Below are positions 8,143-15,605 of a stretch of DNA of 64,000 nucleotides, piece after piece. The stretch is from JAICMB01 sp963802915 (GTDB taxonomy: Bacteria > Acidobacteriota > Terriglobia > Bryobacterales > Bryobacteraceae). The translations under genes were made by a program, and so were the position numbers. The notes beneath the pieces are model-generated. The model had not been told where the DNA came from. It saw only the letters and a program-made list of their open reading frames with translations, and searched no databases. The stretch covers positions 62,001 to 126,000 of the forward strand of contig CAWDKQ010000017.1 of the NCBI GenBank assembly GCA_963802915.1, in the 5' to 3' direction. The first letter of the stretch is position 1; every line of letters starts with the position of its first letter.

Positions 8143-8184
8143 GTTCGTTGTTCGTGGTTCGTTGTTCGTGGTTCGTAGTTTGGG
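8143..8184. repeat. 14-bp tandem repeat, three copies
   Basis: Two perfect copies of GTTCGTTGTTCGTG (8143-8156 and 8157-8170) and a third degenerate copy (8171-8184). Each copy is itself built from two 7-mers, GTTCGTT and GTTCGTG. It lies between the sigma factor gene and the ATPase remnant. Such arrays mark slippage-prone intergenic DNA; it is far too short and has no spacers, so it is not a CRISPR. Confidence 0.8.
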
Positions 8185-8229
8185 GAGATGGCTGGAGGTC
8201 GGCGTTCTTTGCCAAGGCGAGCACCGTGT

Positions 8230-8559
8230 CGAGCGTGTTTTCAGGTATGGGCAGGAGTTATAGGCAGTTTCGTGGTCCGCTTTGGAGAAGAGACCGTTTC
8301 CGTCGAGGCCGATTGCCGCGATTCCGTCTTCGTGGCCGGGAGCGTCCAAGCTCGACATTCCACCTTCGCCTGGAATGAACTTATCGAGTTGTCCATCAGC
8401 GGAGGCTTTTAATAATCGAACCACCTTGAGCAGATTCGTCTTGCCGCCTCCGTTGGGGGCCGCAATCAGCATAGGCGCCAATGTGCCGTCGGACCACCAA
8501 CCCTCAAATATATTTCGGTACTCGATCAGACTTAACGGCTTCCTCCGCGGCCCATCCGC
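8230..8559 (-). pseudogene. Remnant of an AAA/SMC-like ATPase (N-terminal part only)
   Basis: Read on the minus strand right after the CPBP protease stop, the frame gives 'LSLIEYRNIFEGWWSDG', then 'LAPMLIAAPNGGGKTNLLK', then 'GGMSSLDAPGHED'. This is the start of an AAA_21/RecF-type ATPase: an 'IEYRNI' first strand, a Walker A (APNGGGKTN) and the following GGxxSL segment. Intact members run 350-450 residues with Walker B and signature motifs; here the recognisable part ends after about 100 codons and the frame runs into a tandem repeat. No ATG suits the start; only a TTG at 8481 inside the domain. Most likely a dead fragment of a gene, perhaps once part of a defence or anti-phage ATPase. Confidence 0.65.
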
Positions 8560-9252
8560 TCAAAGCCAATACTCCCAATGCCCGCCGACGATCACATACG
8601 CGCTCAGACAAGCATTCGTGACCGCATGCGCCAGGATGCAATCGCCCAGACTTTTCGTGCGAATCATCCACCAATTGTAGAGAACGCCGGCCATTAGTCC
8701 GACGTCCCAATACGGGCCATGCTCGGATGCAAAAAGCGCGGCAGTGATCCAGAATGCTCCCGCGGCCCACGTGCCCAGCGGCACCGTCTCAAAACGCGGG
8801 TTGATAAGCCAGCGCATCAGCCACCCGCGCCAGAAAAGCTCTTCGATAATCGGCACGAGCACGATGGCGCGAAACGAGCGCAGAACCAGAGACAGCGTAT
8901 CGCCTCGAAGATCGGGCGTTATGGAGTTCCCGAGCGTTCCCGTGAAGCTGTTATGAAACAAAAAGCTCTGCCGGTAGTGCGGGAATAACAGATCCGGCGC
9001 GATCCACAGCGCGAACACGGCGATGCCCAATAGAACGCTGAATACCGGCTGCGCCAACCGGAAATCGAGAACGCTGCGCGATGCGACCACCAAGACGCCG
9101 GCAAGCACAACAGTCCGCAACGCGAGATCGATGTGCCCTGGAAGTGGCGCATAATGCTGGAGCACCAGAAACGCCGCGAATACCGCGAACGGCAGAACGT
9201 AGGGCACACCGGGGCGTGGCACCGCGGGAGCAGTGGTGGTTTCGATTTCCAA
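8560..9252 (-). CDS. CPBP (CAAX-type) intramembrane metalloprotease
   Basis: A 230-residue polytopic membrane protein with about seven hydrophobic segments. The CPBP/Abi motifs are present in order: 'EELFWRGW' (EExxxR), 'FASEHG' and 'HAVTN'. These residues form the glutamyl/histidyl metal site in the membrane. The stretch around the motif and the ending 'GHWEYWL' resemble the CAAX-protease-related proteins that accompany exosortase loci (TIGR03008-like), recalled by pattern and not searched. It sits 18 nt behind a TPR lipoprotein on the same strand, which strengthens that reading, but no exosortase gene is in this window. Substrate unknown. Confidence 0.8.
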   Translation of the reverse strand: MEIETTTAPAVPRPGVPYVLPFAVFAAFLVLQHYAPLPGHIDLALRTVVLAGVLVVASRSVLDFRLAQPVFSVLLGIAVFALWIAPDLLFPHYRQSFLFHNSFTGTLGNSITPDLRGDTLSLVLRSFRAIVLVPIIEELFWRGWLMRWLINPRFETVPLGTWAAGAFWITAALFASEHGPYWDVGLMAGVLYNWWMIRTKSLGDCILAHAVTNACLSAYVIVGGHWEYWL

Positions 9253-9270
9253 AGCAAGGCCTGTGCGACG

Positions 9271-11592
9271 CTACGAGAGTTTCTGGCGCAACTCCTGAAT
9301 GCGGAGTTTTTCTTTGTCCGTGGGACCGTTGCGAGTCGCTGCGTCGAGTTCTTTCTTCGCAGCCACCTTGTCCCCTTTCTGATAGAGAGCAGTTGCGTAA
9401 TGCAGATGGAAAGTCGCGCTGTTCGGCGCGCGGCTGACGAGATCGCCAAGCACGCGAGCGCTGTCGTCGACCAGGTTCTTGCGCAAATAAATCAAGCCGA
9501 TGGTATCGGAGACGTTCAGATTGTCGGGCAGTTTCTGGCGCGCGCGTTCGGCGTAGGTGAGCGCTTTGTCGAGGTCCACGCCCTGGTCCGCCATCGAATA
9601 GGCGAGATTGTTCAAAGCCACGGCGTTGTCGGGTTGCATCTTCAGCACCTGCTCGTAGTACTTGCGCGATTCATCGGGCCGGCCCATGGTGTCGTAGATG
9701 ACTGCGAGTTCGAGCACCGGATAGGGCTCCGTCGGCTGCAACTCACGAGCCTTATTGAAACTTGCAATGGCCGCGTCGCTCTTCCCGCCGTCGCGTTCGA
9801 TGTCACCCAGGCGGACGTAGTTGAATCCCGAAGGATCCTTTTGAATCAGCAACTGGTAGTCCGCCGCGGCTGCATCGTAACGCTTCGCCTTATATTCGGT
9901 TTCTCCAAGCAAGCGGCGGTAATCGAGCCGGTCGGGCGACGAACGCAATTTATCCTGGATCATATCGATAGCGGCATTGTAATCGCCTTCCTGCGCCTTG
10001 CATCGAACCATCCCGAAAAAGCCGCGCGGGTCATTCGCTTTGTTCAGCTCATCGAAACCACTCTCGGCCTCTTTGTAGTGTTTCTCCGTAAAATCGAGAA
10101 CCGCGAGTTGGTAGCGGGCATCGTTGGATTTCGGATTCGTTTGGAGAATCCCAGTCAATTCCTGGCGGGATCGATCCATCTCACCCATGTTCATCAGGCC
10201 CTGCGTACGGACCAGATGCGCGGGCAGGCTGTTCGGCTGCTGCTTGATAACGTCGTCAGCCTCCTGTACGGCCTTGGGGTTCTCGCCGCGCGAGAGCAAT
10301 AACTCTGCCAATGCCATCTTCGAAGGAATGTGCCGCGGATCGAGCTTGATGCTTTCCTGAAGCTGGAGTCGCGCTTGTTCGAGGCTGTTGGAATCGCCCT
10401 TAGCCATGTAGGCGCGGCCGAGATTGTAATGGAGCACCTGCAACGCGCCCTTCTGATTGGTAGGCGTTGTAGCGATGAGCGGCTGCAACTCGTCAATCGC
10501 TTTCTGAATCTGCTTGGGATCGCGGGTCTGGATGAGTACGGAGGCGTGCATCGCCACCACTTCGGTGTCTTTGGGATAATCTTTCATCAATTCCGCGATG
10601 ACCTTCCCCGCTTGGTCCGTCTTGCCTTCACGAGTGAGGGCCTCGGCTTGACGCTTGCCATAGCCCAGTTTGTTCTTAGTATCGATTTTTTCGCCTTGCT
10701 CGTAGTCCTGCACGGCGCGATCCCATGCGCCGGTACGCATCATCATGTCGCCGGCCAGAAGGTTGCCGTCCGGAAAGGTTTTGGGGTCGGATGTGAGCTT
10801 GGCAAGTATGGCATTCATTTCATCGGTCTTGCGCGTCAGGAAATAATGGAAAGCCAGTTGGACCAAGTAGTTTCCGTTCTTGGGATTGTTCGCGACCTTC
10901 TCTTTTAGAATCTCTTCGGCATCGGCAGGGCGGTTGGAGCTGGCATACTTCACGTACAACATGTCGTACATGGCGCCATAGTCTTTGTGTTTCTGAATCA
11001 GGTCTTTGGCCGTGCGTTCGGCTTCGGCTTCCTGTTTACTCCGGTAAAGGGCACCAACGAGTGCATAGATCAGGTCGGGCTGATTTGGCTTGGATTGATC
11101 CGCGGCTTTGAATTCTTGAATCGCGCCTGGAAGGTCGTTTCCGGCGAGCGAAACGAACCCGGAAAGGCGCAGGCCATCGTACGATTTGGGATTCAGCGCC
11201 AAAAGCTTCCTGGCTACTTCCTTCAAGTCCGTCATGTACCCCTTGTACGTCTGGGGATCGTGCATGAAGATGTAAAGATCAATGTCGCCCAGTTTTGCCA
11301 GGGCGTCAGCGTTCGTTTTGTTGATATCAGTGGCGCGGAGAAAGCTTCGCTGCGCTTCGCCCATCATGCCCTGCTTCAGATCGACGAGTCCGAGGCGGTA
11401 GTAGGCATCCGCGTTACGCATATCCTTCTGAAGCGCGCGCCGGTACATGATGGATGCTTCTTTGAATTTGCCCTTGTCGTAGTACTTGTTCCCGGTCTCG
11501 ACGTATTTCTTCGCAACTTCCTTCGGGTCGCGCGTACACGCCGCAAGACACACAAGTAGCGGCAAACACAGGGCAAAGCTCAAACGTTTCAT
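9271..11592 (-). CDS. TPR-repeat lipoprotein (PEP-CTERM/exosortase-type TPR lipoprotein-like)
   Basis: About 773 residues from the ATG at 11592 (an in-frame ATG lies two codons upstream). A lipoprotein signal peptide ends in the lipobox 'LAAC' with Thr/Arg/Asp after the Cys, so the protein should be membrane-anchored and outward-facing. The rest is a long series of TPR repeats, for example 'AKKYVETGNKYYDKGKFKEA' and 'ALNNLAYSMADQGVDLDKAL', close to 18 units. Length, lipobox and repeat content resemble the TIGR02917 family of exosortase-associated TPR lipoproteins. It is followed 18 nt later by a CPBP protease. A scaffold role in export or polysaccharide assembly is the likely function. Confidence 0.8.
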   Translation of the reverse strand: MKRLSFALCLPLLVCLAACTRDPKEVAKKYVETGNKYYDKGKFKEASIMYRRALQKDMRNADAYYRLGLVDLKQGMMGEAQRSFLRATDINKTNADALAKLGDIDLYIFMHDPQTYKGYMTDLKEVARKLLALNPKSYDGLRLSGFVSLAGNDLPGAIQEFKAADQSKPNQPDLIYALVGALYRSKQEAEAERTAKDLIQKHKDYGAMYDMLYVKYASSNRPADAEEILKEKVANNPKNGNYLVQLAFHYFLTRKTDEMNAILAKLTSDPKTFPDGNLLAGDMMMRTGAWDRAVQDYEQGEKIDTKNKLGYGKRQAEALTREGKTDQAGKVIAELMKDYPKDTEVVAMHASVLIQTRDPKQIQKAIDELQPLIATTPTNQKGALQVLHYNLGRAYMAKGDSNSLEQARLQLQESIKLDPRHIPSKMALAELLLSRGENPKAVQEADDVIKQQPNSLPAHLVRTQGLMNMGEMDRSRQELTGILQTNPKSNDARYQLAVLDFTEKHYKEAESGFDELNKANDPRGFFGMVRCKAQEGDYNAAIDMIQDKLRSSPDRLDYRRLLGETEYKAKRYDAAAADYQLLIQKDPSGFNYVRLGDIERDGGKSDAAIASFNKARELQPTEPYPVLELAVIYDTMGRPDESRKYYEQVLKMQPDNAVALNNLAYSMADQGVDLDKALTYAERARQKLPDNLNVSDTIGLIYLRKNLVDDSARVLGDLVSRAPNSATFHLHYATALYQKGDKVAAKKELDAATRNGPTDKEKLRIQELRQKLS

Positions 11593-11771
11593 ATACAAAG
11601 AACAGCCTTTCTACCAGACTAAAACAAAAGGGTACTGCTTGGGGAGGGATCGACACTATTGACCCGTGAGTTTAACTCAGCGCAACCGGGCCGGAACAAC
11701 CTCCGACTGAGTATATCGCGGATCTCGGGCGCGGTTCGACGTTTCGGCACGGTTGTGCGTCTGACAGATGC

Positions 11772-12136
11772 GTGGGGATCATCAAGGTAATTCGAATCAT
11801 CGGCTGGCCGGCCCTGAAGCCTCGAGTCGAAGCGGTTGCCTGGTTAGGAATCGCAGTATCGTCGTGGGTGATTACGTGCGGTGCCTTTGCCGAACCCCCA
11901 AGGGATCCTGCCCGTTTTTGCTATCGTCTGGCAATTGACGGGGCGGATTTCCGGTCGAAAGCTGTCGAACGCTACCGTTCCGATTGTGGAGACTACCCGA
12001 GTGCGTTCGAGAGGTCCCCCTTGATGCGTGGCACCGACCGAACTTATATTTGCCCGACGCAAAGGGCGCCTTTGAGATAGTATCGTACGGCGCCGACGGA
12101 TATCTCGAGTCGAAATTTGGTAGTGGGCTAGTTTGA
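11772..12136 (+). pseudogene. Frameshifted general secretion pseudopilin-like gene (GspG-type)
   Basis: The first frame reads through 'ERYRSDCGDYPSAFERSP' near 12000, the usual 'YR.DCG.YP' signature of type II secretion pseudopilins. A second frame, shifted at about 12011-12020 beside the run TCCCCC, continues with 'DAWHRPNLYLP' and 'FEIVSYGADG' and ends at TGA 12134-12136; these match the family's 'DPWG.PY' and 'FEI.SYGADG' motifs. Joined, they make about 120 residues. The N-terminus lacks a prepilin cleavage site and has only a plain hydrophobic helix. A single-base indel best explains the break, so it is probably dead. A sequencing error would be the alternative. Confidence 0.65.
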
Positions 12137-12146
12137 ATTCTACTGA

Positions 12147-12545
12147 TCACGTCAGGGTTGATTTCAGTTCTTTTAGGCAGTCAGAAACTTCCTTCGGCGA
12201 GACGGTGTCATTGTTGGGCCGGTGATAACACATGACGGCGTAAAGCATCTGGTCCGCCATCTTGTCGGGATCTTCAAAAGACAAGGCAATGAGACGAAAC
12301 GAGTCCCTTGGATGTTTCTTCATATCTGAACTGCCAAAATCGTATTTGAAAACACGCCCCTGAAGCTCTGGGTAATCGGCCATTCGCAGTCTGGTACCGT
12401 TGGCCTTTCTGGTACGATGGTCGGCTTCTATGTACTTGATGACCGCTTGAAGGTCGCTCTCAGCATGAGCAAACTTCTTGCATAGTTTTTTCAGTTGGGT
12501 ATTGAACGTGTTGCTTGATTTGAGGTCTAGCTTACACCTTGCCAA
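12147..12545 (-). CDS. RelE-like protein, second gene of a two-gene module
   Basis: A 132-residue basic protein. The pattern 'FNTQLKKLCKKF', 'GRVFKYDFGSSDM', 'SFRLIALSFEDP' and 'YAVMCYHRPNND' followed by a C-terminal 'EVSDCLKEL' helix resembles the RelE/YafQ type of ribosome-dependent mRNase toxins, but the match is by eye and weak. The start is a TTG at 12545, 14 nt inside the upstream gene, with GGAGAA at 12552-12557 as its ribosome binding site. The overlap with the 168-residue upstream gene suggests coupling and a toxin-antitoxin-like pair. The GC content of this gene pair is clearly lower than that of the neighbouring genes. Confidence 0.5.
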   Translation of the reverse strand: MARCKLDLKSSNTFNTQLKKLCKKFAHAESDLQAVIKYIEADHRTRKANGTRLRMADYPELQGRVFKYDFGSSDMKKHPRDSFRLIALSFEDPDKMADQMLYAVMCYHRPNNDTVSPKEVSDCLKELKSTLT

Positions 12546-13038
12546 CTAGCGTTCTCCGCTCGGAACAGTCCTTCGAATCCTTCAAGGATCTTAGTTCCTC
12601 TGCGGAGGCAGCTATTTCCGCAACAAATTCCTTGTTTGCAGATATATGCAGTCCCTCGATGATGCTCAACAAATGGCTACTACCGCTTTCGAACCGATCT
12701 AGGAGAGGGCGGTACAAAAATAATTGCCTGAGACCGGCATGGGTGTACGTATCGAGGCATTTGTTCAGCTTCTTATGAACCTGAAACAGTTCGTTAGCAA
12801 TCTGCTTAACCTCGTTCTCAGGGATCTGATCAATCTCTGGAGAGTTCAGTGCATTGATCAACCCATCTAGGAGACGGCCAACGTCGTAGAGCCCCCAGAC
12901 AGTAGGGAGCATCACTACATAAAGCACTCTCTTCCAATTGTTTGCTGTAAGGTGGGAGGCATTATTGGCCCTCTCGTTGACGCGAGTGGCCTTCGATTTG
13001 AGTCCCATCAATGACTGTTCGAGTACCAACGTAGTCAT
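12532..13038 (-). CDS. Unrecognised helical protein, first gene of a two-gene module
   Basis: A 168-residue protein with no family that I recognise. It is mainly helical: a hydrophobic stretch at about 35-60 ('WKRVLYVVMLPTVWGLYDVG'), long charged helices in the middle ('VKQIANELFQVHKKLNKCL') and a C-terminal coiled helix. No HTH or AbrB-like DNA-binding motif typical of antitoxins is visible. Its stop codon overlaps the start of the RelE-like gene by 14 nt, so the two are translated together. The module sits in an AT-richer patch beside a transposase fragment and a broken gene, which suggests it was acquired. It could be an antitoxin or a membrane partner of the second gene. Confidence 0.5.
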   Translation of the reverse strand: MTTLVLEQSLMGLKSKATRVNERANNASHLTANNWKRVLYVVMLPTVWGLYDVGRLLDGLINALNSPEIDQIPENEVKQIANELFQVHKKLNKCLDTYTHAGLRQLFLYRPLLDRFESGSSHLLSIIEGLHISANKEFVAEIAASAEELRSLKDSKDCSERRTLVGKV

Positions 13039-13227
13039 AGATGTTTCCTCACACTAGATGGACGCAGACGCAAGCCATTTTGTTCGTTCGCAGACGAAAG
13101 ATCCATCATTCAAGTATCGGCAAAAATAGCCCGAAGCGCTAAATGATCAAAAACATTCTACTCTCGCCTACACGTCCGCGCAAGTCTATAATAACACAAG
13201 TATTCGTTGGTATATAGCTCGTTTGTA

Positions 13228-13470
13228 CTAGATCTCAAAACCTAGGGCAGGGCCTTTGGGCTCGTAGGAACGTTCAATCGCAATGGCCTTCGCGTGCGCT
13301 TGAGAAACCTCCGATGCATTCAGCAGAGCGACGATGTCCGAGACGTCCGAAACCCGCTCAGTCACGCGAGCGGCCATCGCTGGCGTGATCCGTAGCGACT
13401 GATGAATCCGGCAGAAGTTGTAATACATGAAGTGCAGGGAGATCACCGCGATATGGTTCTCCAGAGTCAA
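13228..13470 (-). pseudogene. Transposase C-terminal fragment
   Basis: An 80-residue open frame whose start 'ENHIAVISLHFMYYNFC' continues into 'RIHQSLRITPAMAARVTERV', a pattern common to the C-terminal end of IS transposases with an integrase-like fold that act on the chromosome ('FMYYNFCRIH..LR.TPAM'). The 5' part and the catalytic domain are absent; the frame begins at the SDR gene's 3' end, with only a TTG for a start. No terminal inverted repeats or target duplication are visible around it. It is a decayed insertion sequence remnant and supports past mobility in the 11.7-13.5 kb patch. Confidence 0.8.
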
Positions 13471-14168
13471 CGCCGCGCGACCATCTTCATGTGAATGGGG
13501 AACGGTGCGTCGGGAAATGCTCCTGTCACGATTCGGACCACCATCTCTCCGACTTCATCCGCTGTCACCCAGCTCGGCTCCGCATCCGGGCGGCTGCGCG
13601 ATGCCACGGGGCTGTCGATTTCCACCTGGCTGATCCGGATTCCCGATGAGCGCAACTCCGTTTCCAGCATGCGTCCGATCATGCGCACGCCGGCCGCCGT
13701 GATTGAAATGAGGCTCGAATTCGGGATCGGCATTTCGCATGCGCCACCCGTGATCTGGATGTAGTGGGTCCCGGCGCGCCCTTGTAAAACGGGGACATAC
13801 GTGCGCGCCACGACAAAATGCGTTGTGAGATTGTTCTCAATTACGCGATCCCACTCTTCCATCGGGACTTCCGGAAGCGTTCCTCCTTGCCACCAGCCAC
13901 CGAGCGACGCCACCACGACGTCGATCGGGCCGCCTTCCAAAATGCGATCCCGAACTTCGCAAGCGTCGGGAAGAGTAGCAAATTCGCCCTCGACGCCTTG
14001 CACCCTTTCGCGCTCCTCGCCAAGGCGCTGCCGGATGACATCCAGCTTTGCTTCACTACGGGCGGGGACGATCACTGTCGCGCCGGCCAGCGCCAACTGC
14101 CGCACGATTCCCTCTCCAACCTCACCGGCGCCGCCGGCGACTACCACGCGTTTTCCGTTCAGGTCCAT
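13467..14168 (-). CDS. Short-chain dehydrogenase/reductase family protein lacking the catalytic Tyr-Lys pair
   Basis: About 233 residues from ATG 14168, chosen for the GAGG upstream and the direct start of the Rossmann strand ('MDLNGKRVVVAGGAGEVGEG'). The glycine motif AGGAGEVG is a variant of TGxxxGIG, and 'NNLTTHFVVAR' matches the N-N motif. At the place where the family has YxxxK, the sequence reads 'LISITAAGVRM', with neither the Tyr nor the Lys. It should therefore bind NAD(P) but may not reduce or oxidise by the usual route. It lies 25 nt from a divergent pseudouridine synthase gene. Substrate unknown. Confidence 0.85.
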   Translation of the reverse strand: MDLNGKRVVVAGGAGEVGEGIVRQLALAGATVIVPARSEAKLDVIRQRLGEERERVQGVEGEFATLPDACEVRDRILEGGPIDVVVASLGGWWQGGTLPEVPMEEWDRVIENNLTTHFVVARTYVPVLQGRAGTHYIQITGGACEMPIPNSSLISITAAGVRMIGRMLETELRSSGIRISQVEIDSPVASRSRPDAEPSWVTADEVGEMVVRIVTGAFPDAPFPIHMKMVARR

Positions 14169-14193
14169 ATCGCTGCCTCTATTATGCTGAAAG

Positions 14194-14958
14194 ATGCCGC
14201 TTACCGAACGCGGATGGACCATCACGCCGGAAGAGCTCCGTTCGTGGATCTTGCTCGAGAGCGACGATCTTCTCGTGATCGATAAACCCGGACTTGTGGT
14301 CTGCCACCCGTCGAAGCACGGACCCTGGTCGAGCCTGATCGGCGCGTGCCGCGAATATCTCGGTGTGGAGATGCTGCATATGCCGAGCCGGCTCGACCGC
14401 GAGACCAGCGGAGTGGTGGTGTTTGCGAAAAATCGCGATGCCGCATCCCGATTGCAGAAGGCCGTGCAGTACCGTCAGGTTCGCAAAACGTACTACGCAG
14501 TTCTTAACGGCATACTTGCGGAGCGACGCGAAGTGGATCGATCTCTGGCGCGCGATATCGATGCGGAGTTCGCCTCAACACAGCGCGTGGTCGAGGAAGG
14601 CGGCTCTTCCGCAATTACGATTTTCGAACCGCTGGCATGCGGAGACGGATATACGCTGGCTCGCGTGCTTCCACAGACCGGGCGCACGCATCAGATTCGA
14701 GTGCACGCGGCTTGGCTAGGACATTCCATCGTTGGCGATAAGCTGTACGGCGGCGATCCGGGACTGATGCTGGAATTCGTGAGAGAAGGCTTCACGCCGC
14801 GTCTTGCGTCCGCGCTGCCACTGCGCCGGCACGCTTTGCACGCGAGTGAACTGGCGTTCGAACGCGAAGGGTGCGAAGAAGTTTTTCGGGCTCCGCTTGC
14901 GAAGGATCTTGTCTCATTCCTGGATCTTCACAACTTCCGAATCGACGGCTTGGTTTGA
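14194..14958 (+). CDS. RluA-family pseudouridine synthase
   Basis: A 254-residue enzyme that converts uridines in RNA to pseudouridine. It shows the catalytic motif 'SRLDRETSG' (Asp in RLDxxTSG), 'KTYYAVLNG' and 'PQTGRTHQIRVHAAW' in the expected order, with the RxHQIR motif intact. Which rRNA or tRNA site it modifies cannot be told; the family includes RluA, RluC, RluD and TruC-like members. The gene starts 25 nt from the divergent SDR gene. Its last 31 nt overlap the 3' end of the convergent RES toxin gene, so the two messages share an antisense tail. Confidence 0.92.
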   Translation: MPLTERGWTITPEELRSWILLESDDLLVIDKPGLVVCHPSKHGPWSSLIGACREYLGVEMLHMPSRLDRETSGVVVFAKNRDAASRLQKAVQYRQVRKTYYAVLNGILAERREVDRSLARDIDAEFASTQRVVEEGGSSAITIFEPLACGDGYTLARVLPQTGRTHQIRVHAAWLGHSIVGDKLYGGDPGLMLEFVREGFTPRLASALPLRRHALHASELAFEREGCEEVFRAPLAKDLVSFLDLHNFRIDGLV

Positions 14959-15605
14959 CCTTCCCAGCGATATTCGAAATGAGCGTCGGGTCGCACGTTG
15001 TCGACGAGCGCAGGCCGGAAACACCCGACGCATTGCCCGCGCGGCCTTCGCACGCTGCGATAAATCAGACCGTTCGAGCCGCCGTCGAGGAGATCGCGGC
15101 CGAGCGCCTGGGATGCCACATAGCTTATGGGATCGTGATACGGCAGATTCTCCGGAATGGGCGCGCGGATATCGTGAAACGAGGTGTTGAAATCGGCGAG
15201 ATAGAGCCGCATCTGAACACGCGTTTCGAACACTCCGATTTCGGCTAGTTCCGCGGTCCGATGATAGACCACCTCGGCGTGAGCGGTTTCAAGCGCGGTC
15301 CCCGCATACCAGGCGCCTCGTTCGGGACCGTTGAAGCGCCCTCCGCCCTGGCGAGGATGACAGAACGCGGCCATCACGACGCTCGCCATCGGACGTCCGA
15401 CGATCCACTCTTCCTGAGGGATGCGATGCAACACACCGAGTTCGGTCGAGACGCGATCGTTGGTCCAGCTTTCCAGTTCGAAGATGAAGGGCAGATCCTC
15501 GGGGCTTGCAACCGTATCCAGAATCCCGGAGGCGGGAAACACGCTGGGAACGAGACGGCAGGTGTTCTTTAGATGGACCCGGCTCAGCGGTGGGATCAAT
15601 TCCAA
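14928..15605 (-). CDS. RES-domain toxin (NAD-degrading phosphorylase type)
   Basis: A 225-residue RES-domain protein. The family's marks are 'GGRFNGPERGAWYAG' (Arg), 'AHAEVVYH' (Glu) and 'SNGLIYRSVR' (Ser), spaced as expected. RES toxins of the ParT/MbcT type degrade NAD or modify a target through it; which holds here is not known. It is the second gene of a pair with the Xre/MbcA-type antitoxin at 15596-16042; the start is a TTG that overlaps the antitoxin stop by 10 nt. Its 3' end overlaps the convergent RluA-type gene by 31 nt. Confidence 0.85.
   Translation of the reverse strand: MELIPPLSRVHLKNTCRLVPSVFPASGILDTVASPEDLPFIFELESWTNDRVSTELGVLHRIPQEEWIVGRPMASVVMAAFCHPRQGGGRFNGPERGAWYAGTALETAHAEVVYHRTAELAEIGVFETRVQMRLYLADFNTSFHDIRAPIPENLPYHDPISYVASQALGRDLLDGGSNGLIYRSVRRPRGQCVGCFRPALVDNVRPDAHFEYRWEGQTKPSIRKL

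Noticed and set aside
8143..8184. Tandem repeat considered as a CRISPR array
   Set aside because: Units are 14 bp and directly adjacent, with no spacers; it is a slippage repeat.
9133..10302. Long open frame antisense to the TPR lipoprotein and CPBP protease genes
   Set aside because: It is a shadow of the high-GC coding strand: no ribosome binding site or family match, while the opposite strand has clear TPR and CPBP motifs.
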